This document shows positions 49,238 through 57,800 of a stretch of 64,000 nt of DNA, piece by piece. The position numbers and the translations under genes are program-made. This DNA comes from Heyndrickxia acidicola (GTDB lineage Bacteria; Bacillota; Bacilli; Bacillales; Bacillaceae_C): positions 4,584,001 through 4,648,000 of the forward strand of contig NZ_KV440953.1 in the NCBI RefSeq assembly GCF_001636425.1. Direction: 5' to 3'. The number at the start of each line of letters is the position of its first letter. Within the stretch, counting starts at the first letter, position 1. The notes under the pieces were generated by a model. It was not told the DNA's origin and did not search any database. It worked only from the letters and a program-made list of their open reading frames with translations.

Positions 49238-49660
49238 CTTCTTTTCTGTTTTGACCCTATTAAAGCATCCGATTGCTTTTAATATGTGAAAAATATGAGC
49301 AGCATCAATGCCTGCATGCTTTAACAAAGCACATTATGAAAATACATTTGTTGAGCCGCAAGTATTCAGAGCTTTTACCATACATATGAAAACTTTGCAG
49401 ACTTCTAATGGAGAGTATGGAGGAGATAATTGTCCACTGTATTTCGGTTTACTAAAATTTATCATACCGAAAAATACCTTGTCCCATCAAGTGGTATGCT
49501 CAGGAAATTTAGAGAAACGAAGCATTTGGGCGGAATAAGGCGTGCTTTTTTTAGAGGTTTGTTAAGACAAGAACGGAATTATTAAGAAGGAAAAGGTACA
49601 TTTTTCGTTGTGGATGGAATGATTAATAAACAAAAAAGGTCAAAGAGCCCATTTTTGTTT
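49238..49660. other. Intergenic stretch without recognisable gene
   Basis: I see no convincing gene. A plus-strand frame of 76 codons (49308-49538) lacks a ribosome site and any familiar pattern. The stretch should hold the yuxJ promoter. Confidence 0.5.
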
Positions 49661-49806
49661 AAGGCTCTTTTCGTCAACATAATTGCTATTTAAGATAAAA
49701 TAATAATTTAAAATCCAGGTTCTAGTATTATAACTTGTGATTAGCTTATCAAAAGATGCTATGCTGCTTTGTACGTAAACAACAATCTAAGCGAAAACAG
49801 CCTTAA
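49661..49806. repeat. Family D element with terminal inverted repeats
   Basis: Left end AAGGCTCTTTTCGTCAACAT and right end AACAATCTAAGCGAAAACAGCCTT are imperfect inverted repeats of about 28 bases. The element is flanked by TTAA-like sequence at both ends. A second copy is at 54428-54594. The size and ends resemble a MITE. It stops eight bases before the kapB stop codon. Confidence 0.75.
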
Positions 49807-49813
49807 TCAATTG

Positions 49814-50203
49814 CTATAAGATAATAACGTACATTAGTTCATACTCTTTCTTTATTCCTGAAAGGCATTCAAGACTTCTCTGGTTAAATTCAGTCTCCTC
49901 GCTTAAAAGCTCACTTTTTAAAGCGGTAAAGGCTGTTTTTAAAGAATCGTTGTAGTCGGGAATGTCTTTATCATATGCTTTGACCATTTTTATCGGAATG
50001 TTAGCCTGTTCTCTATAAGCCAATGCCTTTCTTTCATGAAAAAAGGGTACGTCTGTTTCTTTTGGATTGTGAAGGTCTCCCTGCTTTGGATGAGTTAATA
50101 CCGCGAGTGTTTTGACAACATAGCGGTCTGGAAAGCTTTGTGTTATTTCGCCTATGTATTTCCCTGTTTTATAAAAAAACGTAACAGTTTGTCCGATATT
50201 CAC
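49814..50203 (-). CDS. kapB: Kinase-associated lipoprotein B homologue KapB
   Basis: A 129-residue KapB-family protein. The KapB domain pattern is IGQTVTFFYKTGKYIGEITQ at the start, then RYVVKTLAVLTHPKQGDLHNP, VPFFHERKALAYREQANIPI and MVKAYDKDIPDYNDSLKTA. In B. subtilis KapB is needed for KinB-dependent entry into sporulation. No lipobox is visible here, so the lipoprotein name may not apply. GTG start with TAGGAGGGAACATCA upstream. The last residues are close to a family D element. Confidence 0.85.
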   Translation of the reverse strand: MNIGQTVTFFYKTGKYIGEITQSFPDRYVVKTLAVLTHPKQGDLHNPKETDVPFFHERKALAYREQANIPIKMVKAYDKDIPDYNDSLKTAFTALKSELLSEETEFNQRSLECLSGIKKEYELMYVIIL

Positions 50204-50439
50204 TGATGTTCCCTCCTATTTTGAATATGATTATATTATGAAAGGAAACCTGGAGAAATTCAAATTCATAATGATATGATAAAGGGTAATGAAGAGCACG
50301 CTGCCTGATGAAAAAACAGGTATATATAATAAATAAGGCTTGGTGCTCTTGGACTTTTTCCATTTAATTTAGTAAAGTAAAGATGAAGGATTAAAGCAAA
50401 ATGCAATGAGCGAAAAATACATAGTAAGGAGATTATAAA

Positions 50440-51039
50440 ATGACTGAAGTGAAATATTCCCAATTAACCAATGAAGTACTTAAAAATGAAAAGCTGGTAG
50501 AAATGAAAACCAATATGGGAAATATTAAAATTAAGCTATTCCCGGAGCAGGCTCCAAAGACAGTGGAGAACTTTGTAAAACACAGTGAAAATGGATATTA
50601 TGATGGACTCATTTTCCACCGTATTATTAACGGCTTTATGATTCAAGGCGGGGATCCATCAGGAAACGGAACAGGCGGCCAAAGTATTTATGGCTCTCCT
50701 TTTGAAGATGAATTCTCCCAGGAGCTATTTAACCTTCGCGGTGCACTATCAATGGCTAATGCAGGCCCTAATTCAAACGGAAGCCAATTTTTCATCGTTC
50801 AAAGCCAGCAAGTAGATCCAGGCATGAAAACACAAATGGAGCAAGCGGGATACCCTCAAGAAGTTGTGGATGCATATATGGAAAAAGGCGGCACTCCTTG
50901 GCTTGATTTCCGCCATACAGTATTCGGACAGGTAATTGAGGGAATGGACGTCGTAGATACGATCGCCAATGTAAGAACTGGTATGCAGGATAAGCCGCTT
51001 CATGATGTGGTAATTGAAAAAGTTGAAGTACTAAAATAA
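50440..51039 (+). CDS. ppiB: Cyclophilin-type peptidyl-prolyl cis-trans isomerase
   Basis: A 199-residue cytosolic cyclophilin. Active-site segments are [20 protein letters not shown] and [19 protein letters not shown], and the closing [20 protein letters not shown] is standard. It is longer than B. subtilis PpiB (143) because of an extra loop with [20 protein letters not shown] and about 20 residues before the fold. AAGGAGATTATAAA precedes the ATG. Followed by a terminator; a second similar hairpin is at 51139-51170. Confidence 0.93.
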   Translation: MTEVKYSQLTNEVLKNEKLVEMKTNMGNIKIKLFPEQAPKTVENFVKHSENGYYDGLIFHRIINGFMIQGGDPSGNGTGGQSIYGSPFEDEFSQELFNLRGALSMANAGPNSNGSQFFIVQSQQVDPGMKTQMEQAGYPQEVVDAYMEKGGTPWLDFRHTVFGQVIEGMDVVDTIANVRTGMQDKPLHDVVIEKVEVLK

Positions 51040-51058
51040 TAGATGAATGTATTTTGTT

Positions 51059-51087
51059 AAAGGGCTTCTGTTTTGGAGCCCTTTTTA
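51059..51087 (+). terminator. Terminator after ppiB
   Basis: AAGGGCT / AGCCCTT stem, then TTTTAA. A related hairpin AAGGGCTTT / AAGCTCTTTTT follows at 51139-51170. Confidence 0.85.
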
Positions 51088-51261
51088 ATATATGCTAAGT
51101 ATCATTGATCACGGGTTTTTAGTTCGATAAAGCGGTAAGGTAAAGGGCTTTTGTCGGAAAGCTCTTTTTATATCAGATTGGAAAATAGCATGGCTGTAAT
51201 ATAGAATTATTGTTATAATGCAAGTAAATAGGAATAGGCTGGAAGGGGAGGGTGATGAGGT

Positions 51262-51456
51262 TTGCTTCAAACATTCGTAATAAATTTATTTCTCTTTTTT
51301 CCCAAGGATAAAACAGCATATATACCGGCTTTTATCAGTTTATCCATTTTTACACTTCTTGCTATTTTGGTATTTCTTTGGATTATTAAGGTGAACAAAA
51401 AGCAGGAGGAAAAGGCAGTTGCACTTGAAAGAAAAATTAAGAACAAGCATTATTAA
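51262..51456 (+). CDS. Small single-pass membrane protein
   Basis: A 64-residue protein: short hydrophobic start, one strong membrane helix at about residues 21-43 (YIPAFISLSIFTLLAILVFL), then a highly charged lysine/glutamate tail NKKQEEKAVALERKIKNKHY. The TTG start follows GGGGAGGGTGATGAGG. I do not recognise a family. It lies between ppiB and yugE. Confidence 0.65.
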   Translation: MLQTFVINLFLFFPKDKTAYIPAFISLSIFTLLAILVFLWIIKVNKKQEEKAVALERKIKNKHY

Positions 51457-51602
51457 TACAGGTTACCATGCAGGCTCGGGTTAAATTGATTGAATTTTCA
51501 GTTGAAATCTTCTGCAATATTTGCAGACATCCGGTATTTCGCTCTTGTAAAGTGATTGTGATACTATAGAAGAGCAAAGTACATGATGGCAGGGTGATTG
51601 TA

Positions 51603-51869
51603 ATGAATACAATACAAGAAACAAATATAAAGCTTAGACAATCCTTGGAAAAGTGGGATCCTTTGAATTATGGCGAGGACGCATATGAAACGGAAATTGT
51701 GGATGTGATTCAGACTGTGCATGGCTGGAATGGCTACACTCTAGGACTGGCACAAAAAATCCAGGATATCTATGAATTTTCCTTTGAGGAATTGATTCCT
51801 CTTGAAGAATGTGAAGCAAAAGCAGCAGAATTACTGATCATTGTGTCACAGGCTTCTTGTGAACTATAA
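51603..51869 (+). CDS. yugE: DUF1871 protein YugE
   Basis: An 88-residue helical protein of the YugE/DUF1871 family: NIKLRQSLEKWDPLNYGEDA, then ETEIVDVIQTVHGWNGYTLG (split), and IQDIYEFSFEELIPLEEC. Function unknown; the fold is a small helical bundle. The ATG at 51603 follows AGGGTGATTGTA; an in-frame start three codons earlier overlaps the site. The order yugE-yugF matches B. subtilis. Confidence 0.85.
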   Translation: MNTIQETNIKLRQSLEKWDPLNYGEDAYETEIVDVIQTVHGWNGYTLGLAQKIQDIYEFSFEELIPLEECEAKAAELLIIVSQASCEL

Positions 51870-51955
51870 GAGTGAGAAAGCGAAACGCTGGTTTAACCAA
51901 TTTTTATTCAGAAAAAAATAGGCCTTATCCCTGCGATAACGGCCGCGCTATTAAA

Positions 51956-51986
51956 AAAGACGAATTGAATGTTCAATTCGTCTTTT
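51956..51986. terminator. Symmetric terminator after yugE
   Basis: AAAAGACGAATTGA / TCAATTCGTCTTTT arms of about 14 bases with a four-base loop. Confidence 0.9.
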
Positions 51987-52011
51987 GTTTCTGGATAAGC
52001 AATAAATTTCT

Positions 52012-52308
52012 GGCCCCAGCGCCTAACGGATTTCTACGTCTCCTCCCTGCGATAAGTCAACATCAGCTCGTAAAGAACCTCGCTGTGTTTCCTTTATCTC
52101 AGTCGAAGACTCTGAAATTCGTACGCCGATGAGCCAGCCGCTTACGCTTTTCTATTGTCCAGCTCCAGCGCCTATCGGCTAGCGAATTTCTACGTCTCCT
52201 CCCTGCGATAAGTCAACATCAGCTCGTAAAGAACTCGCTGTGTTTCCTTTATCTCAGTCGAAGACTTTGAAATTCGTACGCCGATGAGCCAGCCGCTTAC
52301 GCTTTTCT
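52012..52308. repeat. Family A repeats, head-to-tail dimer
   Basis: The first copy lacks the TATCGGCTAG segment; the second is complete with TATCGGCTAGCGAATTTC at the left and GAAATTCGTACGCCGATGAG at the right, a near-perfect inverted pair. The right end GCTTTTCTA supplies the stop codon of yugF on the minus strand. Confidence 0.85.
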
Positions 52309-53131
52309 ATTCCATAAACGACTGAATGGCTTCCCAAACCTCAACGGGCTTTTCCTCCTGCACGAGGTGGCCTGTATTTTTAAAGACAATCAGCTCGGCA
52401 TTTGGAATATCTTTTGACAGCCGTTCTCCAATCTCTAAAGGAACCACTTTATCGTCCTCTCCCCAAATCAATAGGCAGGGTGTTTCAATTGTCTGAAGTG
52501 CTGCTTCTACAAGGTCCCCCTCCCGGTCACGCAGCCATTTCGTCATACCTTTATAGATGGTTGGGTCTAAAAATGGCTTTTCATAGCCGGTCAGTAATTC
52601 CAGGTCAATCAATGAATGGTCAAACAACACATTCTCTATATTCTTTTTAACTCCTGTTTTTTCCAGACGGGTTCTTAAAAAATGATGAAAAAAAGGAAGG
52701 TAGCTTGCTAGGATGATTGTTTGGTTAGCCCTTGGCAAATAACCTGAGCTGCCGATAAGTATTCCTTTTTTTATAACATCAGGGCGCTGTGCCATCATAT
52801 TTAAAACAATTTGCCCTCCCATAGAGTGCCCTGCAGCAAAAACCTCCTCGTAGCCCAGTGATTGAAGCAAGTCAATGATGGTTTTCCCGATATTATAGTA
52901 GGTATACCGGAATGTAGTTACTTTTCCGCTTTTTCCAAAAGGAGGGAGATCCACGGCGATGACATTGTATTTTTCAGTTATTAAAGGAATCAGCCTTCGA
53001 AAACTAAAGGTGGAGGAAAGAAAACCATGCAGCAGAACGATGGCCTCTTTTTCCGGGGAATTCTTATATTCTTCGTAATATAAATCAATACCATTGATTG
53101 AAAGTGTTCCTGAATAAGTCGATTCATTCAT
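52307..53131 (-). CDS. yugF: Alpha/beta hydrolase YugF
   Basis: A 274-residue alpha/beta hydrolase. The oxyanion segment is VLLHGFLSSTFSFRRL, the nucleophile is Ser103 in AAGHSMGGQIVLNMM, the acid is Asp in WGEDDKVVPLE, and the base is His in FKNTGHLVQEEKP. Substrate unknown; C-C hydrolase or esterase activity is possible. The ATG at 53131 follows CTGGAGTGAAGAAT; a GTG three codons earlier lies in that site. Its stop codon is formed by the end of a family A repeat. Confidence 0.9.
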   Translation of the reverse strand: MNESTYSGTLSINGIDLYYEEYKNSPEKEAIVLLHGFLSSTFSFRRLIPLITEKYNVIAVDLPPFGKSGKVTTFRYTYYNIGKTIIDLLQSLGYEEVFAAGHSMGGQIVLNMMAQRPDVIKKGILIGSSGYLPRANQTIILASYLPFFHHFLRTRLEKTGVKKNIENVLFDHSLIDLELLTGYEKPFLDPTIYKGMTKWLRDREGDLVEAALQTIETPCLLIWGEDDKVVPLEIGERLSKDIPNAELIVFKNTGHLVQEEKPVEVWEAIQSFME

Positions 53132-53140
53132 ATTCTTCAC

Positions 53141-53903
53141 TCCAGAGGATGTTAAAAATTTATGTGATCAAGAAAAGGGTGTTTACATATTAATTGGTTA
53201 AGTTATGTCTATGTTAAATTTACTAGTTAAAAAGCCCTGATACAAAAAATGAATTAAAGGTAGTCTTTGTTTCAAGGATAAGTATATTTTTTATAAAATA
53301 ATTATTTAACCAATATAGTCTTTGTCTAGCTGCCGTACCTATCGGCGTACGGATTTCTTATCCAGCCAAGTAAGAACAGAGCTTTGGGCAAAAAAAAGGA
53401 CGAGCCCGCATGTCTCGTCAAGATCATATTAAAAAGGGGGAATACTTGTAAAGCTGTTCCATCTTAATGAAAAACAGCTCTAAAGCCTTGTGCAAATAGG
53501 TTTTCCAACACACAGGACTTTTAAACATCATTCCCGCTTTTATATGACAGGATGCGAGGTCAGCCTGGCTGAGATTATGGCAGTTGTTTTAAAGGTATGG
53601 CAATATTAATATGCACAATAGCCTATTGCTTATTGGTATGCGAGAAAAAGAGCCCATGTGCACAGATTTTAATAACAATCGAGATTTGGGGAAATTCTTG
53701 TAGTCACAAGCCAAAAAACACTCTCCGTATCTGTTGAGCCCATTGAACTCAGTGGCTTGATTAGTAAACTCTTGAAAAAACGACCTTTTCATTATACTAC
53801 AATGTCGTTTTTAAATTGAGCCCTAATTAAACATTTTTAGGGAGCAAATGAATAATGAGTAATGAGTTAACCTGCGGAATTTTTACAAAAATCTTAGTTT
53901 TTT
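53141..53903. other. Intergenic stretch with repeat remnant, no recognised gene
   Basis: A collapsed family A remnant lies at about 53326-53375 (TTGTCTAGCTGCCGTACCTATCGGCG, split here), with CCGTAC/GTACGG arms. A minus-strand frame of 67 codons from 53792 starts behind TTGTAGTATAAT. It could be the leftover of an old gene or insertion sequence, but I recognise no family. A hairpin AAACGAC/GTCGTTT lies at about 53776-53815. Confidence 0.45.
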
Positions 53904-53932
53904 TTGCTTGTCTTGCCTTTCTGTGGTATAAT
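53904..53932 (+). promoter_or_regulatory. Sigma-A promoter of yugI
   Basis: TTGCTT (53904-53909), 17 bases, TATAAT (53927-53932), 52 bases before the ATG. Confidence 0.8.
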
Positions 53933-53983
53933 TTTTTATTGCGTATATATAGGAGAAAAAATCATATAAATAGGAGTGTTTCC

Positions 53984-54394
53984 ATGACGACACAGTATGA
54001 AGTAGGAACCGTATTAAAAGGGAAAGTTGCAGGCATTCAGCCATATGGCGCGTTTGTTGCACTTGATGAAGAAACACAAGGCTTAGTGCACATTTCTGAA
54101 ATTAAACACGGATTTGTAAAAGATATCAATGATCATTTAAAAGTCGGCGATGAGGTACAAGTAAAGGTATTATCTGTGGACGAAGAGAGCGGAAAAATCA
54201 GTTTATCCATTCGTGCTACAGAAGAAGCTCCAAAAGCGGCTGAACAAGCGCAAGCAGCTAAAAAACCACGCCGCCGTCAAGGACAAGGCAGCGTAACAAA
54301 AACAGAGGAGCCTACTGAAGGCTTTAATACGTTAAAAGATAAGCTTCAAGAATGGATTGCAAAATCCGAACGTGAAGATCTTATTAATAAATAA
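53984..54394 (+). CDS. yugI: S1 domain RNA-binding protein YugI (general stress protein 13)
   Basis: A 136-residue protein with one S1 RNA-binding domain at about 8-77 (VGTVLKGKVAGIQPYGAFVA, GLVHISEIKHGFVKDIND, VGDEVQVKVLSVDEESGKIS). A basic linker KKPRRRQGQG and a C-terminal helix KDKLQEWIAKSE follow. YugI/GSP13 of B. subtilis associates with ribosomes and is stress-induced. The ATG at 53984 follows AATAGGAGTGTTTCC; the frame opening at 53855 spans the promoter and is excluded. The large repeat array begins about 250 bases after it. Confidence 0.9.
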   Translation: MTTQYEVGTVLKGKVAGIQPYGAFVALDEETQGLVHISEIKHGFVKDINDHLKVGDEVQVKVLSVDEESGKISLSIRATEEAPKAAEQAQAAKKPRRRQGQGSVTKTEEPTEGFNTLKDKLQEWIAKSEREDLINK

Positions 54395-54402
54395 GAAAAT
54401 GG

Positions 54403-54427
54403 AACCGGCATTGTGCCGGTTTTTTAT
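54403..54427 (+). terminator. Terminator after yugI
   Basis: AACCGGCA / TGCCGGTT stem with a three-base loop, then TTTTATT. It should stop transcripts before they enter the repeat array. Confidence 0.92.
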
Positions 54428-54594
54428 TAGGGCTCTTTTCGTAAACTTTGTTGCTATTAGTATAAATGAATCTAGGATATACAGGGTTCAGGATGAAAAC
54501 AAAATGACTGAAGACGAAAAGATGCCACGATGTCTCACTTATTACGGATTTAACACTTTTGCGAAAAGCAACAATATATGCGAAAACAGCCTTT
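54428..54594. repeat. Family D element with terminal inverted repeats
   Basis: Left end AGGGCTCTTTTCGTAAACTT followed by TGTTGCT; right end AGCAACA followed by ATATGCGAAAACAGCCTT. These form an imperfect inverted repeat of about 30 bases. It belongs with the copy at 49661. Confidence 0.78.
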
Positions 54595-54639
54595 ATTATT
54601 GTAAGGCTAAAAACAAAACCTCCTGCACCATCAGCTCAA

Positions 54640-54840
54640 ATTCATAAGCTAGGCAGTCAGAAAGGTTAAAAAGCAAACCTTTCTGACTGCCCATCTTTTG
54701 CTGTTCGCCGATGAGCGAGCGCCCTCCGCATTTCATTGTCCAGCTTCGGGCGCTATCGGCTCGAGGTCAAAAGCCCAGCTGCCCGAGAGGTTAAAGAGCG
54801 AACCTCCTAGTCATCGGGCCTGTTGCTGGTCGCCGATGGG
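54640..54840. repeat. Two diverged family B units in front of the array
   Basis: Unit 1 (partial, to about 54715) has GGCAGTCAG/CTGACTGCC and AAGGTT/AACCTT stems with one extra T. Unit 2 (54716-54840) is 126 bases by alignment of CGCCCTCC at 54720 with 54846, and has GCCCGA/TCGGGC and GAGGTT/AACCTC stems. Both contain stop triplets (TTAA, GATGAGC) that are absent from the amplified unit. They look like the ancestral form of the array. Confidence 0.85.
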
Positions 54841-57800
54841 CCAGCGCCCTCCGCATTTCCTTGTCCAGCTTCGGGCGCTATCGGCTCGAGGGCAAATGCC
54901 CAGATGCCCAAGAGGTGGAAGAGCGATCTTCCGTGTCATCTGGGCTTTGGCTGGTCGCCGATGGGCCAGCGCCCTCCGCATTTCCTTGTCCAGCTTCGGG
55001 CGCTATCGGCTCGAGGGCAAATGCCCAGATGCCCAAGAGGTGGAAGAGCGATCTTCCGTGTCATCTGGGCTTTGGCTGGTCGCCGATGGGCCAGCGCCCT
55101 CCGCATTTCCTTGTCCAGCTTCGGGCGCTATCGGCTCGAGGGCAAATGCCCAGATGCCCAAGAGGTGGAAGAGCGATCTTCCGTGTCATCTGGGCTTTGG
55201 CTGGTCGCCGATGGGCCAGCGCCCTCCGCATTTCCTTGTCCAGCTTCGGGCGCTATCGGCTCGAGGGCAAATGCCCAGATGCCCAAGAGGTGGAAGAGCG
55301 ATCTTCCGTGTCATCTGGGCTTTGGCTGGTCGCCGATGGGCCAGCGCCCTCCGCATTTCCTTGTCCAGCTTCGGGCGCTATCGGCTCGAGGGCAAATGCC
55401 CAGATGCCCAAGAGGTGGAAGAGCGATCTTCCGTGTCATCTGGGCTTTGGCTGGTCGCCGATGGGCCAGCGCCCTCCGCATTTCCTTGTCCAGCTTCGGG
55501 CGCTATCGGCTCGAGGGCAAATGCCCAGATGCCCAAGAGGTGGAAGAGCGATCTTCCGTGTCATCTGGGCTTTGGCTGGTCGCCGATGGGCCAGCGCCCT
55601 CCGCATTTCCTTGTCCAGCTTCGGGCGCTATCGGCTCGAGGGCAAATGCCCAGATGCCCAAGAGGTGGAAGAGCGATCTTCCGTGTCATCTGGGCTTTGG
55701 CTGGTCGCCGATGGGCCAGCGCCCTCCGCATTTCCTTGTCCAGCTTCGGGCGCTATCGGCTCGAGGGCAAATGCCCAGATGCCCAAGAGGTGGAAGAGCG
55801 ATCTTCCGTGTCATCTGGGCTTTGGCTGGTCGCCGATGGGCCAGCGCCCTCCGCATTTCCTTGTCCAGCTTCGGGCGCTATCGGCTCGAGGGCAAATGCC
55901 CAGATGCCCAAGAGGTGGAAGAGCGATCTTCCGTGTCATCTGGGCTTTGGCTGGTCGCCGATGGGCCAGCGCCCTCCGCATTTCCTTGTCCAGCTTCGGG
56001 CGCTATCGGCTCGAGGGCAAATGCCCAGATGCCCAAGAGGTGGAAGAGCGATCTTCCGTGTCATCTGGGCTTTGGCTGGTCGCCGATGGGCCAGCGCCCT
56101 CCGCATTTCCTTGTCCAGCTTCGGGCGCTATCGGCTCGAGGGCAAATGCCCAGATGCCCAAGAGGTGGAAGAGCGATCTTCCGTGTCATCTGGGCTTTGG
56201 CTGGTCGCCGATGGGCCAGCGCCCTCCGCATTTCCTTGTCCAGCTTCGGGCGCTATCGGCTCGAGGGCAAATGCCCAGATGCCCAAGAGGTGGAAGAGCG
56301 ATCTTCCGTGTCATCTGGGCTTTGGCTGGTCGCCGATGGGCCAGCGCCCTCCGCATTTCCTTGTCCAGCTTCGGGCGCTATCGGCTCGAGGGCAAATGCC
56401 CAGATGCCCAAGAGGTGGAAGAGCGATCTTCCGTGTCATCTGGGCTTTGGCTGGTCGCCGATGGGCCAGCGCCCTCCGCATTTCCTTGTCCAGCTTCGGG
56501 CGCTATCGGCTCGAGGGCAAATGCCCAGATGCCCAAGAGGTGGAAGAGCGATCTTCCGTGTCATCTGGGCTTTGGCTGGTCGCCGATGGGCCAGCGCCCT
56601 CCGCATTTCCTTGTCCAGCTTCGGGCGCTATCGGCTCGAGGGCAAATGCCCAGATGCCCAAGAGGTGGAAGAGCGATCTTCCGTGTCATCTGGGCTTTGG
56701 CTGGTCGCCGATGGGCCAGCGCCCTCCGCATTTCCTTGTCCAGCTTCGGGCGCTATCGGCTCGAGGGCAAATGCCCAGATGCCCAAGAGGTGGAAGAGCG
56801 ATCTTCCGTGTCATCTGGGCTTTGGCTGGTCGCCGATGGGCCAGCGCCCTCCGCATTTCCTTGTCCAGCTTCGGGCGCTATCGGCTCGAGGGCAAATGCC
56901 CAGATGCCCAAGAGGTGGAAGAGCGATCTTCCGTGTCATCTGGGCTTTGGCTGGTCGCCGATGGGCCAGCGCCCTCCGCATTTCCTTGTCCAGCTTCGGG
57001 CGCTATCGGCTCGAGGGCAAATGCCCAGATGCCCAAGAGGTGGAAGAGCGATCTTCCGTGTCATCTGGGCTTTGGCTGGTCGCCGATGGGCCAGCGCCCT
57101 CCGCATTTCCTTGTCCAGCTTCGGGCGCTATCGGCTCGAGGGCAAATGCCCAGATGCCCAAGAGGTGGAAGAGCGATCTTCCGTGTCATCTGGGCTTTGG
57201 CTGGTCGCCGATGGGCCAGCGCCCTCCGCATTTCCTTGTCCAGCTTCGGGCGCTATCGGCTCGAGGGCAAATGCCCAGATGCCCAAGAGGTGGAAGAGCG
57301 ATCTTCCGTGTCATCTGGGCTTTGGCTGGTCGCCGATGGGCCAGCGCCCTCCGCATTTCCTTGTCCAGCTTCGGGCGCTATCGGCTCGAGGGCAAATGCC
57401 CAGATGCCCAAGAGGTGGAAGAGCGATCTTCCGTGTCATCTGGGCTTTGGCTGGTCGCCGATGGGCCAGCGCCCTCCGCATTTCCTTGTCCAGCTTCGGG
57501 CGCTATCGGCTCGAGGGCAAATGCCCAGATGCCCAAGAGGTGGAAGAGCGATCTTCCGTGTCATCTGGGCTTTGGCTGGTCGCCGATGGGCCAGCGCCCT
57601 CCGCATTTCCTTGTCCAGCTTCGGGCGCTATCGGCTCGAGGGCAAATGCCCAGATGCCCAAGAGGTGGAAGAGCGATCTTCCGTGTCATCTGGGCTTTGG
57701 CTGGTCGCCGATGGGCCAGCGCCCTCCGCATTTCCTTGTCCAGCTTCGGGCGCTATCGGCTCGAGGGCAAATGCCCAGATGCCCAAGAGGTGGAAGAGCG

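Noticed and set aside
49308-49538. Plus-strand 76-codon frame upstream of yuxJ
   Set aside because: No ribosome site, no recognisable pattern and atypical composition.
53520-53600. TPP riboswitch suggested by CTGAGATTATG
   Set aside because: Only a short phrase matches; the other conserved riboswitch segments and a thiamine gene downstream are missing.
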